Of a stretch of 34,267 nt of DNA, positions 1-8,071 are shown piece after piece (position 1 is the first letter of the stretch; every line of letters begins with the position of its first letter). Position numbers and translations under genes: made by a program. Origin of the DNA: an uncultured Caulobacteraceae bacterium (lineage in GTDB: Bacteria; Pseudomonadota; Alphaproteobacteria; Caulobacterales; Caulobacteraceae); contig CAIQDO010000360.1 in assembly GCA_903870555.1 (NCBI GenBank), forward strand, positions 1 to 34,267, read 5' to 3'. The notes under the pieces were generated by a model. The model was not told where the DNA came from, searched no databases, and saw only the letters and a list, made by a program, of their open reading frames with translations.

Positions 1-1
1 C

Positions 2-322
2 GATGACTACTGGCGCCGGGACCTGCTCGGGACATTGGCGCACAGCCCGCCGGCGGTTCAGTTCAACCATCGCGTTCTGGCCTACGCCCTGCTGGCGCTG
101 GCCGTGACGCTGCTGGTCGCCGCTCTGCGATCGAGACAGCGGTCCACCGGCTTGCTCGGCGCAACTGTCGCCGTCCTTGGTCTGCTTTGCCTTCAGGCCA
201 CTCTCGGGGTGGCCACCCTGCTCACCGGCGACGGTCTCGCCCTCGCCCTTGCGCATCAGGCGAACGCGGCGATCTTGCTCTCCGCGGCGGTGTGGCTCGC
301 CTGGCGGGCCCGCCGGACCTGA
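2..322 (+). CDS. ctaA: Heme A synthase, COX15/CtaA family (C-terminal part)
   Basis: The reading frame is open from base 2, so this is the 3' end of a gene that begins outside the window (about 106 residues visible). Heme A synthase is an inner-membrane protein that oxidises the C8 methyl of heme O to a formyl group, giving heme A for aa3-type cytochrome oxidase. The visible part shows VQFNHRVLAY, with a histidine in the position of a COX15 heme ligand, then three hydrophobic helices; the last is preceded by LALAHQANA, matching the second conserved histidine. It ends in a short basic tail (AWRARRT). The ORF-track start at 35 (TTG) is only an internal codon. Its position before rplM-rpsI fits a familiar alphaproteobacterial arrangement. 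The family is quite certain; the N-terminal half cannot be judged. Confidence 0.85.
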   Translation, partial: DDYWRRDLLGTLAHSPPAVQFNHRVLAYALLALAVTLLVAALRSRQRSTGLLGATVAVLGLLCLQATLGVATLLTGDGLALALAHQANAAILLSAAVWLAWRARRT

Positions 323-391
323 GGTATCAGGATACCCGAAGAAAAAACGCGATTGATTTCAATAGCCTCGTGCTCACAGACACATTTGTGG

Positions 392-419
392 TTGACAGCG
401 CCGGCCGTGGCCTCTACCT
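392..419 (+). promoter_or_regulatory. Probable rplM-rpsI promoter
   Basis: TTGACA at 392-397 is a perfect -35 hexamer. After 15-16 bases a weak -10 (TCTACC/CTACCT) follows at about 413-419. It lies 60 bases before the rplM ATG and after the cox15 stop, where a ribosomal-protein operon promoter is expected. The -10 is poor, so the exact start of transcription is uncertain. Confidence 0.45.
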
Positions 420-478
420 GCCGCGCTCCCATTCGGCGTCGCCTTCTCGGCGCCGCCAATCCCAGGCTGACAGGCGTC

Positions 479-955
479 ATGACGACCAAGACAACGACAT
501 ACCTTAAGGCCGGCTCCGTTGAGAAGCAGTGGATCGTCGTGGACGCGCAGGACGTCGTCGTCGGCCGCCTCGCGACCTTCATCGCCATGCGTCTCCGCGG
601 CAAGCACCGGCCGGACTACACGCCCAACGTCGATTGCGGCGACCATGTCGTCGTCATCAACGCCGACAAGGTCAAGTTCACCGGGCGCAAGCTCGAACAG
701 AAGACCTACTACTGGCACACCGGCCACCCGGGCGGCATCAAGGAACGCACGGCCGGCAAGATCCTCGACGGCCGCTTCCCCGAGCGCGTCCTGGAAAAGG
801 CCGTCGAGCGCATGCTTCCCAAGGAAAGCCCCCTGGCCCGCAAGCAGCTGACGCACCTCAAACTCTACAACGGCGCCGATCACCCGCATGAAGCGCAAAA
901 TCCCCAGCTGGTGGATTTCGCCTCGAAGAACGCCAAGAACGTCCGGAGCCAATAG
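479..955 (+). CDS. rplM: 50S ribosomal protein L13
   Basis: L13 is an early-assembling protein of the large ribosomal subunit that binds 23S rRNA. The product from ATG 479 is 158 residues, normal for the family. Diagnostic stretches are [15 protein letters not shown] near the N-terminus, [22 protein letters not shown], the [20 protein letters not shown] block, and [18 protein letters not shown]. The ORF track opens at 353, but the extra 42 residues do not resemble L13 and cover the probable promoter, so the internal ATG is chosen. It is followed after 2 bases by rpsI, the universal L13-S9 pairing, and the two are surely cotranscribed. The Shine-Dalgarno is weak. Confidence 0.97.
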   Translation: MTTKTTTYLKAGSVEKQWIVVDAQDVVVGRLATFIAMRLRGKHRPDYTPNVDCGDHVVVINADKVKFTGRKLEQKTYYWHTGHPGGIKERTAGKILDGRFPERVLEKAVERMLPKESPLARKQLTHLKLYNGADHPHEAQNPQLVDFASKNAKNVRSQ

Positions 956-957
956 TC

Positions 958-1428
958 ATGACCGATACACACGGCTTCGCCGCCCTTCAGAGCCTGTCGT
1001 CGAATCCGGTTCAGGTCGCCGCCGAACCCCAGATCGACAAGGACGGCCGCGCCTACGCCACCGGCAAGCGCAAGAACGCCGTCGCACGGGTCTGGATCAA
1101 GCCCGGCAAGGGCAAGGTGACCATCAACGGCCGCGATCAGGAAGTCTACTTCGCCCGCCCCGTGCTGCGCATGATGCTCGCCCAGCCTCTGCAGGTCGCC
1201 GACCGTCTCGGCCAGTTCGACGTCATCGCGACGGTCGAGGGCTCCGGCCTGTCCGGCCAGGCCGGCGCGGTTCGTCACGGCATCTCCAAGGCCCTGACCT
1301 ACTATGAACCGGGCCTCCGCGCCGTCCTTAAGCCCCATGGCTTCCTGACCCGCGACAGCCGCGTCGTCGAACGCAAGAAGTACGGCAAGGCCAAGGCGCG
1401 CCGCAGCTTCCAGTTCTCGAAGCGCTAA
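958..1428 (+). CDS. rpsI: 30S ribosomal protein S9
   Basis: S9 is a small-subunit protein whose C-terminal tail reaches the P-site tRNA. The 156-residue product has the family core [28 protein letters not shown], the [17 protein letters not shown] segment, and the C-terminal [27 protein letters not shown] ending in the conserved S-K-R. An N-terminal extension of about 35 residues before the core is typical of alphaproteobacterial S9. A GGAG motif sits 9 bases before the ATG. It forms a two-gene operon with rplM and is closed by a strong terminator. Confidence 0.97.
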   Translation: MTDTHGFAALQSLSSNPVQVAAEPQIDKDGRAYATGKRKNAVARVWIKPGKGKVTINGRDQEVYFARPVLRMMLAQPLQVADRLGQFDVIATVEGSGLSGQAGAVRHGISKALTYYEPGLRAVLKPHGFLTRDSRVVERKKYGKAKARRSFQFSKR

Positions 1429-1454
1429 CAAGACTCCCGCAAGGGTGTTCGGCC

Positions 1455-1494
1455 AAGAGCGCTTCGGGTCCGCCCGGAGCGCTCTTTTCGTTTT
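1455..1494 (+). terminator. Rho-independent terminator of rplM-rpsI
   Basis: The stem AAGAGCGCT(T)CGGG pairs with CCCG(G)AGCGCTCTT around a 4-base loop, about 14 pairs with one G-T wobble. It is followed by TTCGTTTTCG. It lies 26 bases after the rpsI stop and before the argC Shine-Dalgarno. Confidence 0.9.
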
Positions 1495-1515
1495 CGTCAC
1501 AGGCTGGAGGTCGCC

Positions 1516-2463
1516 ATGACGGCCAGGGTTTTCATCGACGGGGAGGCCGGCACGACCGGCCTGAGAATTCGCGAGCGCCTGGCGTCCCGTCGCGACATCG
1601 AACTGCTGTCGGTCGATCCGGCGCGCCGCAAGGACCCGGCCGCCAGGCGGGAGCGCCTCAATGCGGCCGATGCGGTGATTCTCTGCCTTCCCGACGAGGC
1701 GGCCCGTGAAGCCGTGTCGCTGATCGACAACGATTCCGTGCGTGTGGTCGACGCCTCGACCGCCCATCGCACCGCGCCGGACTGGACCTACGGCTTCGCC
1801 GAACTGTCGCCCGCCCAACGGCAGGCGATCCGGTCGTCGAAGCGCGTCTCCAATCCTGGATGCTATCCGACAGGGTTTCTCGCCCTGGTCGCGCCCCTGG
1901 TCCGTGACGGCCTGCTGCCGGCCGACTGGCCGGTGACCGTCAACGCCGTGTCGGGCTACTCGGGCGGAGGGCGGTCGATGATCGCTCAGTTCGAAGACCC
2001 TTCGGACCCCGCCTACGTCACCACCGCCTATCGGCCCTACGCCCTGGCGCTCAACCATAAGCACGTCGCGGAAATGCAGGCCCATTCCGGATTGACCCAT
2101 GCGCCGCTGTTCACGCCCGCCGTCGGCCGGTTTCTCCAGGGCATGATCGTCGAGGCGCCGCTGCAGCTTTGGGCCATTCCCGGCAAACCCTCCCTTGAGG
2201 ATCTCCGGGAGTCGCTGGCCCGCGCCTACGCCGACCAGGCTTTCGTCGATGTGGCGTCGGCGGCTGTGACGGTCGCGACAGGCGCGCTTGACCCTGAGGC
2301 GCTGAACGGAACCAACCGCATGCAACTCTATGTGTTCGGCTCCGAGGCCGCGGGCCAGGCGCGGCTGGTCGCCGTGCTCGACAACCTCGGCAAGGGCGCC
2401 TCGGGCGCCGCGGTCCAGAACCTCAACCTGATGCTCGGCCTGGACGAGACCCTGGGGCTCTGA
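1516..2463 (+). CDS. argC: N-acetyl-gamma-glutamyl-phosphate reductase (type 2)
   Basis: ArgC reduces N-acetylglutamyl 5-phosphate to the semialdehyde with NADPH, the third step of arginine synthesis. The 315-residue product begins with VFIDGEAGTTGLRIRERL, the nucleotide-binding loop typical of the shorter type 2 ArgC. It carries SNPGCYPTGF with the catalytic cysteine, then VNAVSGYSGGGRSMI and the histidine-containing YALALNHKHVAEM. The start ATG has a good GGAGG six bases upstream. It follows rpsI but is separated by a terminator, so it probably has its own promoter in the short gap. No other arg gene is nearby. Confidence 0.95.
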   Translation: MTARVFIDGEAGTTGLRIRERLASRRDIELLSVDPARRKDPAARRERLNAADAVILCLPDEAAREAVSLIDNDSVRVVDASTAHRTAPDWTYGFAELSPAQRQAIRSSKRVSNPGCYPTGFLALVAPLVRDGLLPADWPVTVNAVSGYSGGGRSMIAQFEDPSDPAYVTTAYRPYALALNHKHVAEMQAHSGLTHAPLFTPAVGRFLQGMIVEAPLQLWAIPGKPSLEDLRESLARAYADQAFVDVASAAVTVATGALDPEALNGTNRMQLYVFGSEAAGQARLVAVLDNLGKGASGAAVQNLNLMLGLDETLGL

Positions 2464-2479
2464 TCACGGAGTCGTGATC
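2462..2479. promoter_or_regulatory. Perfect inverted repeat over the argC stop
   Basis: GATCACG-GAGT-CGTGATC is a perfect 7-bp dyad with a 4-base loop, starting inside the argC stop codon and lying 44 bases before msrB. It could be a weak terminator (no T-run follows) or an operator for msrB. A GANTC site (GAGTC) spans the loop. Confidence 0.3.
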
Positions 2480-2522
2480 GGTCGGTGGTAACCGGAGCCG
2501 CCGATGGTGCGTATGCAGCACC

Positions 2523-3020
2523 ATGACCCATGCAAGCGCCTTCACCCGCCGTTCCCTCATGGCCTCCGCCCTTGGCGTCGGCGCCATGGCCCCCTTCGCC
2601 GCGGCGGCCGCGTCCGATCCCTGGATCGGGGCGTCCTGGCGGCGACTGACCGACGCCGACTGGCGCGCCCGCCTTCCGGCGGAGAGCTACGCGGTGCTTC
2701 GCCATGAAGCCACCGAGGCGCCGTTCACCAGTCCGCTCAATCGGGAGCATCGCCGCGGTCTGTTCGCCTGTCTCGGATGCGCCTTGCCGCTGTTCCGTTC
2801 GACCTGGAAATTCGATTCCGGCACGGGTTGGCCAAGCTTCTTTGACGCCATTCCGGGCGCCCTGAGCAAGAAGGCCGATTTCGCCATCGGCGTCCCGCGG
2901 ACGGAATACCATTGCGCCCGTTGCCTGGGTCACCAGGGCCACGTCTTCGACGACGGCCCCGCGCCGACCGGCCTGCGCTACTGCAACAACGGTGTCGCGG
3001 TGACGTTCACGCCGGCCTGA
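2523..3020 (+). CDS. msrB: Peptide-methionine (R)-S-oxide reductase MsrB, Tat-exported
   Basis: MsrB reduces the R epimer of methionine sulfoxide in damaged proteins. The 165-residue product opens with a twin-arginine signal (FTRRSLMASALGVG, then an alanine-rich stretch ending AAAAASDP), so it should act in the periplasm. The mature part carries the zinc pairs CLGC and CARC, the STWKFDSGTGWPSF core, and RYCNNG with the catalytic cysteine near residue 154. The usual RYCxN context is kept. The signal peptide suggests repair of envelope proteins. It converges on phaC with only 9 bases between stops. The start ATG is taken because the signal begins directly after it. Confidence 0.92.
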   Translation: MTHASAFTRRSLMASALGVGAMAPFAAAAASDPWIGASWRRLTDADWRARLPAESYAVLRHEATEAPFTSPLNREHRRGLFACLGCALPLFRSTWKFDSGTGWPSFFDAIPGALSKKADFAIGVPRTEYHCARCLGHQGHVFDDGPAPTGLRYCNNGVAVTFTPA

Positions 3021-3029
3021 CCCGGTCGC

Positions 3030-4997
3030 CTACGACCTCACCTTGACGAAGCTGCCGGGGGCGTCCTCGATCGGCTTCAGCGGGCCGGCCGCGGGGTCGC
3101 GCGCGGGGACCTGACCGCCGGACCGGGCTTTCAGCCAGGTCAGCCAGTGAGGCCACCAGGACCCCGGGGCTTCCTTGGCGCCGACGAGCCATTCGTCCAG
3201 GGTCGGCGGCAGGGCGTCGTTGGTCCAGTGCTGGTATTTCATCGCCACCGGCGCGTTGATCACGCCGGCGATATGACCGGAGCCCGCCAGGGTGAAGGTG
3301 GTCGGTCCGCCGAACAGCCTGGCGCCCTTGTAGACGGAGCGGGCCGGGGCGATGTGATCCTCCTTTGAGGATTGGACATAGATCGGCGTCCTCACCTTGC
3401 CGAGGTCGAGCGTCTCCCCGGCCAATGTCAGCGTCCCCTTGGCCAAAGCGTTGTCGCAATAGAAATTTCTCAGATAGTAGAGGTGCAGGGTTTTTGGCAT
3501 CCGCGTCTGGTCGGCGTTCCAGAACAGAAGGTCGAACGGCTTGGGTTCCTTGCCCATCAAATAGTTATTGACGAAGAAAGACCAGATCAGGTCGTTGCTG
3601 CGCAGGGCGTTGAAGGTGTCGGCCATGGTCTGGCCGGCCAGCACGCCGCCGCCGGCGTCCATCCGGCCCTCCAGATCCTTCAGCCACTCCTCGTTGGTGA
3701 AGATCAGCAGGTCGCCGGCCTCGGAGAAATCCTGCTGGGCCGCGAAAAAAGTGGCCGAGGCGATGCGGGTGTCGCCGCGGACGGCCATGTGAGCCAGGGC
3801 GCAGGACAGCAGCGTGCCGCCGATGCAGTAGCCCACCGTGTTGACCGTTTCGACGCCGGCCTGTTGGCGGACCACGTCGAGGGCCGTGTAGACGCCTTCA
3901 TTGAGGTAGTCCTCAAAGGTCTTGGCGGCGAGGGCCGCGTCGGGATTCACCCACGAGGTGACGAACACCGTGATTCCCTGCGCGGAAAGCCAGCGGATCA
4001 TTGAGTTTTCCGGACGCAGGTCCAGAATGTAGAACTTGTTGATCCAAGGGGGAAAGATCAGCAGGGGGATCTCGCACACCGTGTCGGTGGCCGGCGAGAA
4101 CTGCAGGATCTGTATGATATCGTTTTCGAAAATCACCTTGCCGGGGGCGGTGGCGACATTCCCGCCGACCTCGAAGCGGCTGAAATCGGTCTGACTGATG
4201 GCCAGTTGACCGCCGCCGCGCTCCAGGTCGGCCGCGAAGTTCTCCATGCCCTTGAGGATACTGGCGCCGCGACTGTCCATCGCCTCCTTCAGGGCGACGG
4301 GATTGGACAGCAGGAAGTTGGCCGGCGAGAAGGCGTCCGTCAGCATGCGCGTGAAGAATTCGACCCGCCGCTTGGTCAAGGGATCCACGCCATCGACGGC
4401 GCCGACCAGCGCGTTGAGCCAGTTGGAGGTGATCAGGTAGGACTTCTTGACCACGTCGAACACCGGATTGGCCGACCATTCCGCGTCGGCGAAGCGCTTG
4501 TCGCCGCGACCCTTCGGCGCCGAGGGGGTCGGTTCTGGACTGGCGGCGCCGGTCGCGGCGCTACGCCACAACTCGAGGTATTGGTTATAGAGGTCGGCCT
4601 GGGCTCGCATCAGCCGGTCGGGCTGCCCCGCGAGCCTGCTGATCACCTCGCCCAACGCCGGGCCCACGTGGAACGGATCCGGGCCAAGGGCGGCCGGTCG
4701 CTCCGCCTGGCGCAAGGCGGCCTCGGCGATCGCGCCCTGCGCGGTCATGGCGGCGCGGGCAAGATTGACGGACAGGGTTTCGATCGCCGCCCGCTGGTCG
4801 GTCGACAGCATTTCCAGCGCCTGCGCCGCCGGAGAGGGCGCGTTCGCGGCCGGCGCCTTGGAGCCAGGCGCCATGTCCACGCTGGCGGCGGCGACGGAGT
4901 CCGGCTTTACAACCGCCTTCTTCTTCCTCGATCCGCCAGCGGACTTGGACGAGCCCCCCTTGGCGCGCGATTTGGTGGATTTCGCGGTGTCCTTCAT
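3030..4997 (-). CDS. phaC: Class I polyhydroxyalkanoate synthase
   Basis: PhaC polymerises (R)-3-hydroxyacyl-CoA into polyhydroxyalkanoate at the granule surface. The 655-residue product has the class I N-terminal signature FADAEWSANPVFDVVKKSYL, the lipase-like box GYCIGG with nucleophile C391, and probable catalytic partners D547 (KEDHIAP) and H575 (GSGHIAG). The conserved LIFPPWINKFYILDL lies before the nucleophile. An AAGGGAG Shine-Dalgarno sits 7 bases before the ATG. The first 60 or so residues are an odd Lys/Ser/Ala-rich tail (KSTKSRAKGGSSKSAGGSRKKK) ahead of the normal family start, making it somewhat longer than usual. No phaA, phaB or phasin is next to it. It diverges from the small secreted-protein gene. 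Confidence 0.95.
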   Translation of the reverse strand: MKDTAKSTKSRAKGGSSKSAGGSRKKKAVVKPDSVAAASVDMAPGSKAPAANAPSPAAQALEMLSTDQRAAIETLSVNLARAAMTAQGAIAEAALRQAERPAALGPDPFHVGPALGEVISRLAGQPDRLMRAQADLYNQYLELWRSAATGAASPEPTPSAPKGRGDKRFADAEWSANPVFDVVKKSYLITSNWLNALVGAVDGVDPLTKRRVEFFTRMLTDAFSPANFLLSNPVALKEAMDSRGASILKGMENFAADLERGGGQLAISQTDFSRFEVGGNVATAPGKVIFENDIIQILQFSPATDTVCEIPLLIFPPWINKFYILDLRPENSMIRWLSAQGITVFVTSWVNPDAALAAKTFEDYLNEGVYTALDVVRQQAGVETVNTVGYCIGGTLLSCALAHMAVRGDTRIASATFFAAQQDFSEAGDLLIFTNEEWLKDLEGRMDAGGGVLAGQTMADTFNALRSNDLIWSFFVNNYLMGKEPKPFDLLFWNADQTRMPKTLHLYYLRNFYCDNALAKGTLTLAGETLDLGKVRTPIYVQSSKEDHIAPARSVYKGARLFGGPTTFTLAGSGHIAGVINAPVAMKYQHWTNDALPPTLDEWLVGAKEAPGSWWPHWLTWLKARSGGQVPARDPAAGPLKPIEDAPGSFVKVRS

Positions 4998-5094
4998 CGT
5001 CCACTCCCTTGGAGGGGCCTGGGCGCCCTTCCTCTTCGCGGCGGTCTGGCCTATGACCTCAACCCTTATGAAAGTCCTAGCCTACCCTCTTTCA

Positions 5095-5478
5095 ATGACA
5101 AAGGTCTTCTGGATCGCCGCGGTGCTGGCCGCTCCGATCGCGGCGGGCGCGGCCGAGTCGCGCGCGGGTGAGGCTTCGGCGCGGTCGTCCGCCTACCCGA
5201 CCTTTTGCGCCATACCGCCCGTTCCGACCGGCGTGCGCGACGCCGCGGCGTTCAAGCTCGCTGTCGTCGATGTGCGCCAGGCCGGGCGGCGGGTGGTCAT
5301 GCAGTCGGCGCCCGACACGTTCGGTCTGGCTCCGGGTCAGGCCGCCGATTTCGGCGCCGAAGCGGGTGCTGAGGCGGCTTGGCCTCTGTCCGCGGACCCG
5401 GAGCGGCCTGTCGACTCCGAAGCCTACGCCGCCGAGGCTCGACGCAAGGCGACACCGCCGCCGCGACCGCACCGATGA
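5095..5478 (+). CDS. Small secreted protein of unknown function
   Basis: I do not recognise a named family. From ATG 5095 the 127-residue product begins with a clear Sec-type signal peptide (MTKVFWIAAVLAAPIAAGAAES, cleavage likely after the GAA), then a short Pro-rich motif with a single cysteine (YPTFCAIPPVPTGVRDAAAFK), and ends in an Ala/Arg/Pro-rich tail. In-frame ATGs at 5053 and 5068 are possible but would put extra residues before the signal. No good Shine-Dalgarno precedes any of the three. The ORF-track start at 4747 is a shadow over phaC. It lies between divergent phaC and the aminotransferase. The function is open; a periplasmic or lipid-associated role is a guess from the signal only. 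Confidence 0.7.
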   Translation: MTKVFWIAAVLAAPIAAGAAESRAGEASARSSAYPTFCAIPPVPTGVRDAAAFKLAVVDVRQAGRRVVMQSAPDTFGLAPGQAADFGAEAGAEAAWPLSADPERPVDSEAYAAEARRKATPPPRPHR

Positions 5479-5533
5479 TCGGGGTTCCAGGCCGGCTGAT
5501 TTTCCACGCACAGTCCGAGGCGTTACGATACCC

Positions 5534-6754
5534 ATGACTCCCGAGTTCCATCGCATTCGGCGCCTTCCGCCTTACGTGTTCGAAGAGGTCAACCGCCTCA
5601 AGGCGCGCCTGCGCGGCGAAGGTGTCGACATCATCGACTTCGGCATGGGCAATCCCGACATGCCGACGCCGTCCCATATCGTCGACAAGCTGATCGAAAC
5701 GGCGCGCGACCCGAAGTCGGGCCGCTACTCGGCGTCAAAGGGAATTCTCGGCCTCCGCAAGGCGATGGCGGGCTACTACGCCAACCGCTTCGGCGTGAAG
5801 CTCGACCCCGCCACCGAAGTGGTCGCCACCCTCGGGTCCAAGGAAGGCTTCGCCAATCTCGCCCAGGCCCTGACGGCGCCGGGGGATGTGATCATCTGTC
5901 CGAACCCGGCCTATCCCATTCATGCCTACGGATTCATCATGGCCGGCGGGGTGATCCGTCACGTTCCAGCCCTGTCTCCCGAGGCCTATCTGTCGGGCGT
6001 CAGCCGCGCGGTCCGCCATTCCGCGCCGCCGGCCAGCGTGCTGATCCTGAGCTATCCGTCCAACCCGACCGCCCAATGGGTGGATCTGGATTTCTACAAG
6101 GACGCCATCGCCCTGGCCCGTAAACACGACATGCTCGTGCTGTCGGACATCGCCTATTCGGAAATCTACTTCGACAACAATCCGCCGCCTTCGGTTCTCC
6201 AGGTCGATGGCGCGCGCGAGATCGCGGTGGAGGTGAATTCCCTGTCCAAGACCTACGCCATGGCCGGGTGGCGGGTTGGCATGGTCGTCGGCAACGCGCG
6301 GATGTGCGCGGCCCTGGCCCGCGTGAAGTCCTATCTCGACTACGGCGCCTTTACGCCGATCCAGGTGGCGGCCACGGCGGCCCTCAACGGCCCGCAGGAT
6401 TGCGTCGCCGAGATCCGCGCGACCTACAAGTCCCGGCGGGACGTGTTGGTGTCGTCCATGGCCCGCGCCGGTTGGGATATTCCCGTTCCCGCCGCCTCGA
6501 TGTTCGCCTGGGCGCCGGTGCCGGAGCCCTTCCGTGAGGCCGGCTCGATGCTGTTCTCGAAACTGTTGATAGAAGAGGCCGGGGTTGCGGTGTCCCCTGG
6601 GGTGGCCTTCGGTGAATTCGGCGAAGGCTATGTGCGGATCGGGCTTGTCGAGAACGAACACCGGATCCGCCAGGCCGCGCGGAACGTAAAACGTTTTCTG
6701 GACCGGTCCGGCCAGATTCTTAGCGGCGCGCGCGAATACGCGCCGGTTTCCTGA
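5534..6754 (+). CDS. alaC: AlaC-like class I/II aminotransferase
   Basis: This is a PLP-dependent transaminase of fold type I. The 406-residue product from ATG 5534 matches the AlaC (alanine:2-oxoglutarate) branch: FHRIRRLPPYVFEEVNRLK at the start, DIIDFGMGNPD, GRYSASKGILGLRKAM, TLGSKEGFANL and NPAYPIHAYGFI. The PLP lysine is K239 in NSLSKTYAMAGWRVG. Some annotations call such proteins LL-diaminopimelate aminotransferase, so the exact substrate is not certain. It lies 14 bases upstream of hom in what looks like one operon, which would place it near aspartate-family or alanine metabolism. The track's 5168 start is rejected because the added sequence overlaps the upstream gene in another frame. 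Confidence 0.85.
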   Translation: MTPEFHRIRRLPPYVFEEVNRLKARLRGEGVDIIDFGMGNPDMPTPSHIVDKLIETARDPKSGRYSASKGILGLRKAMAGYYANRFGVKLDPATEVVATLGSKEGFANLAQALTAPGDVIICPNPAYPIHAYGFIMAGGVIRHVPALSPEAYLSGVSRAVRHSAPPASVLILSYPSNPTAQWVDLDFYKDAIALARKHDMLVLSDIAYSEIYFDNNPPPSVLQVDGAREIAVEVNSLSKTYAMAGWRVGMVVGNARMCAALARVKSYLDYGAFTPIQVAATAALNGPQDCVAEIRATYKSRRDVLVSSMARAGWDIPVPAASMFAWAPVPEPFREAGSMLFSKLLIEEAGVAVSPGVAFGEFGEGYVRIGLVENEHRIRQAARNVKRFLDRSGQILSGAREYAPVS

Positions 6755-6768
6755 CGAAAGCGGACGCA

Positions 6769-8058
6769 GTGGGAAAGACGCATTGGCGCATTGGCGTCGC
6801 GGGTTTGGGCACCGTCGGCGCGGGACTGATCAAGCTCGTGACGGCGCGGCCACGCTTCTCGCCGACCGGCGATCTGTGTACGGTCACCGGCGTAAGCGCG
6901 CGCTCCCGTTCGGCGCCGCGTCCGGTCGATATCTCGGGACTGCCCTGGTTCGATGATCCCGTCGCCCTGGCCGCGTCGCCGGACAACGACATCTTCGTCG
7001 AACTGATCGGCGGCGCCGAAGGCCCGGCGAAAGCGGCCGTGGAAGCGGCGCTTCGCCTGGGAAAACCCGTGGTGACGGCCAACAAGGCCTTGATCGCCGC
7101 CCATGGCCGCGACCTGGCCATTCTCGCCGAGGCCCATGGCGCGCCTTTGCTGTTCGAGGCCGCGGTGATGGGCGGCACGCCGGCGGTCAAGATGCTGCGC
7201 GAAGCCATGGTCGGCGACAGCATCCACGCCGTCGCGGGTATTCTCAACGGCACCTGCAACTATATCCTCACCCAGATGGAGGCGACGGGCCGCGGCTTCG
7301 CCGAAGTGCTCGGCGAGGCCCAGGCCATGGGTTACGCGGAAGCGGACCCGACCACCGATGTCGGAGGCTATGATGCGGGCCACAAGATTTCGATTCTGGC
7401 GGCCCTGGCCTTCGGCGGGGCGCCGACGCTGTCGGCGGCGGAGATCGAAGGCGTCGACAGCATCGAGTTGCTGGACATTCGTCTCGCCAAGGACCTGGGC
7501 TATCGTATCAAGCTGATCGCCAGCGCCACCAACGTCGCAGGCGCCGTTTCCGTCCGCGTGCATCCGGCCCTGATTCCCCTCGACCATCCGCTCGCGCGGG
7601 TCGATGGCGTTCTCAACGCCCTGTTCATCCACGGAGCGGCGGTCGGCCGGATCTTCATCCAGGGGGCCGGGGCCGGGGCGGGGCCGACGGCCGCGGCCGT
7701 CGCCGCCGATATCGCCGACGTGATGACCGCCGCGGTGCGGCCGGTCTTCCAGCGCGCCGCGCTGGACCTGGAGCCCATCGCGCCGGTGTCGCCGGACGCC
7801 GCCACGGGACGGGTCTATGTGCGGCTGCTGGTGAAGGATGAGCCTGGCGTCATCGCCTCGATCTCGGAGACCTTGGCGGAAGCCGGCGTTTCGATTGACA
7901 GCTTCCTGCAGAAGTCGGTCGAGGGCGCCGGAGGCGTGCCCATCGTCCTGACGACCCATCTGGCTCCTGAAGCCACCATCGCCAAGGCGGTCGGGGCCAT
8001 GGCGGCGCTTCCGACTCTGATCGCGTCTCCCCGCGTCATTCGCATTGCCCATATTTAG
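6769..8058 (+). CDS. hom: Homoserine dehydrogenase with ACT domain
   Basis: This enzyme reduces aspartate semialdehyde to homoserine, the branch point to threonine and methionine. The 429-residue product starts with GTG and has the Rossmann loop GVAGLGTVGAGL, then VVTANKALIA and GILNGTCNYILTQM. The catalytic region is EADPTTDVGGYDAGHKISILAALAFG, with a lysine near residue 206. The last 80 or so residues form an ACT domain (VRLLVKDEPGVIASISETLAEAGVSIDSF), which usually carries threonine feedback control. It is the monofunctional form with no aspartokinase domain. It sits between alaC (14 bases) and glpX (13 bases) in an operon. Confidence 0.95.
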   Translation: MGKTHWRIGVAGLGTVGAGLIKLVTARPRFSPTGDLCTVTGVSARSRSAPRPVDISGLPWFDDPVALAASPDNDIFVELIGGAEGPAKAAVEAALRLGKPVVTANKALIAAHGRDLAILAEAHGAPLLFEAAVMGGTPAVKMLREAMVGDSIHAVAGILNGTCNYILTQMEATGRGFAEVLGEAQAMGYAEADPTTDVGGYDAGHKISILAALAFGGAPTLSAAEIEGVDSIELLDIRLAKDLGYRIKLIASATNVAGAVSVRVHPALIPLDHPLARVDGVLNALFIHGAAVGRIFIQGAGAGAGPTAAAVAADIADVMTAAVRPVFQRAALDLEPIAPVSPDAATGRVYVRLLVKDEPGVIASISETLAEAGVSIDSFLQKSVEGAGGVPIVLTTHLAPEATIAKAVGAMAALPTLIASPRVIRIAHI

Positions 8059-8071
8059 GAACCCTTCGACC

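Noticed and set aside
353-478. Upstream extension of rplM in the ORF track
   Set aside because: The added residues are not L13-like and cover the -35/-10 region; the ATG at 479 gives a normal length.
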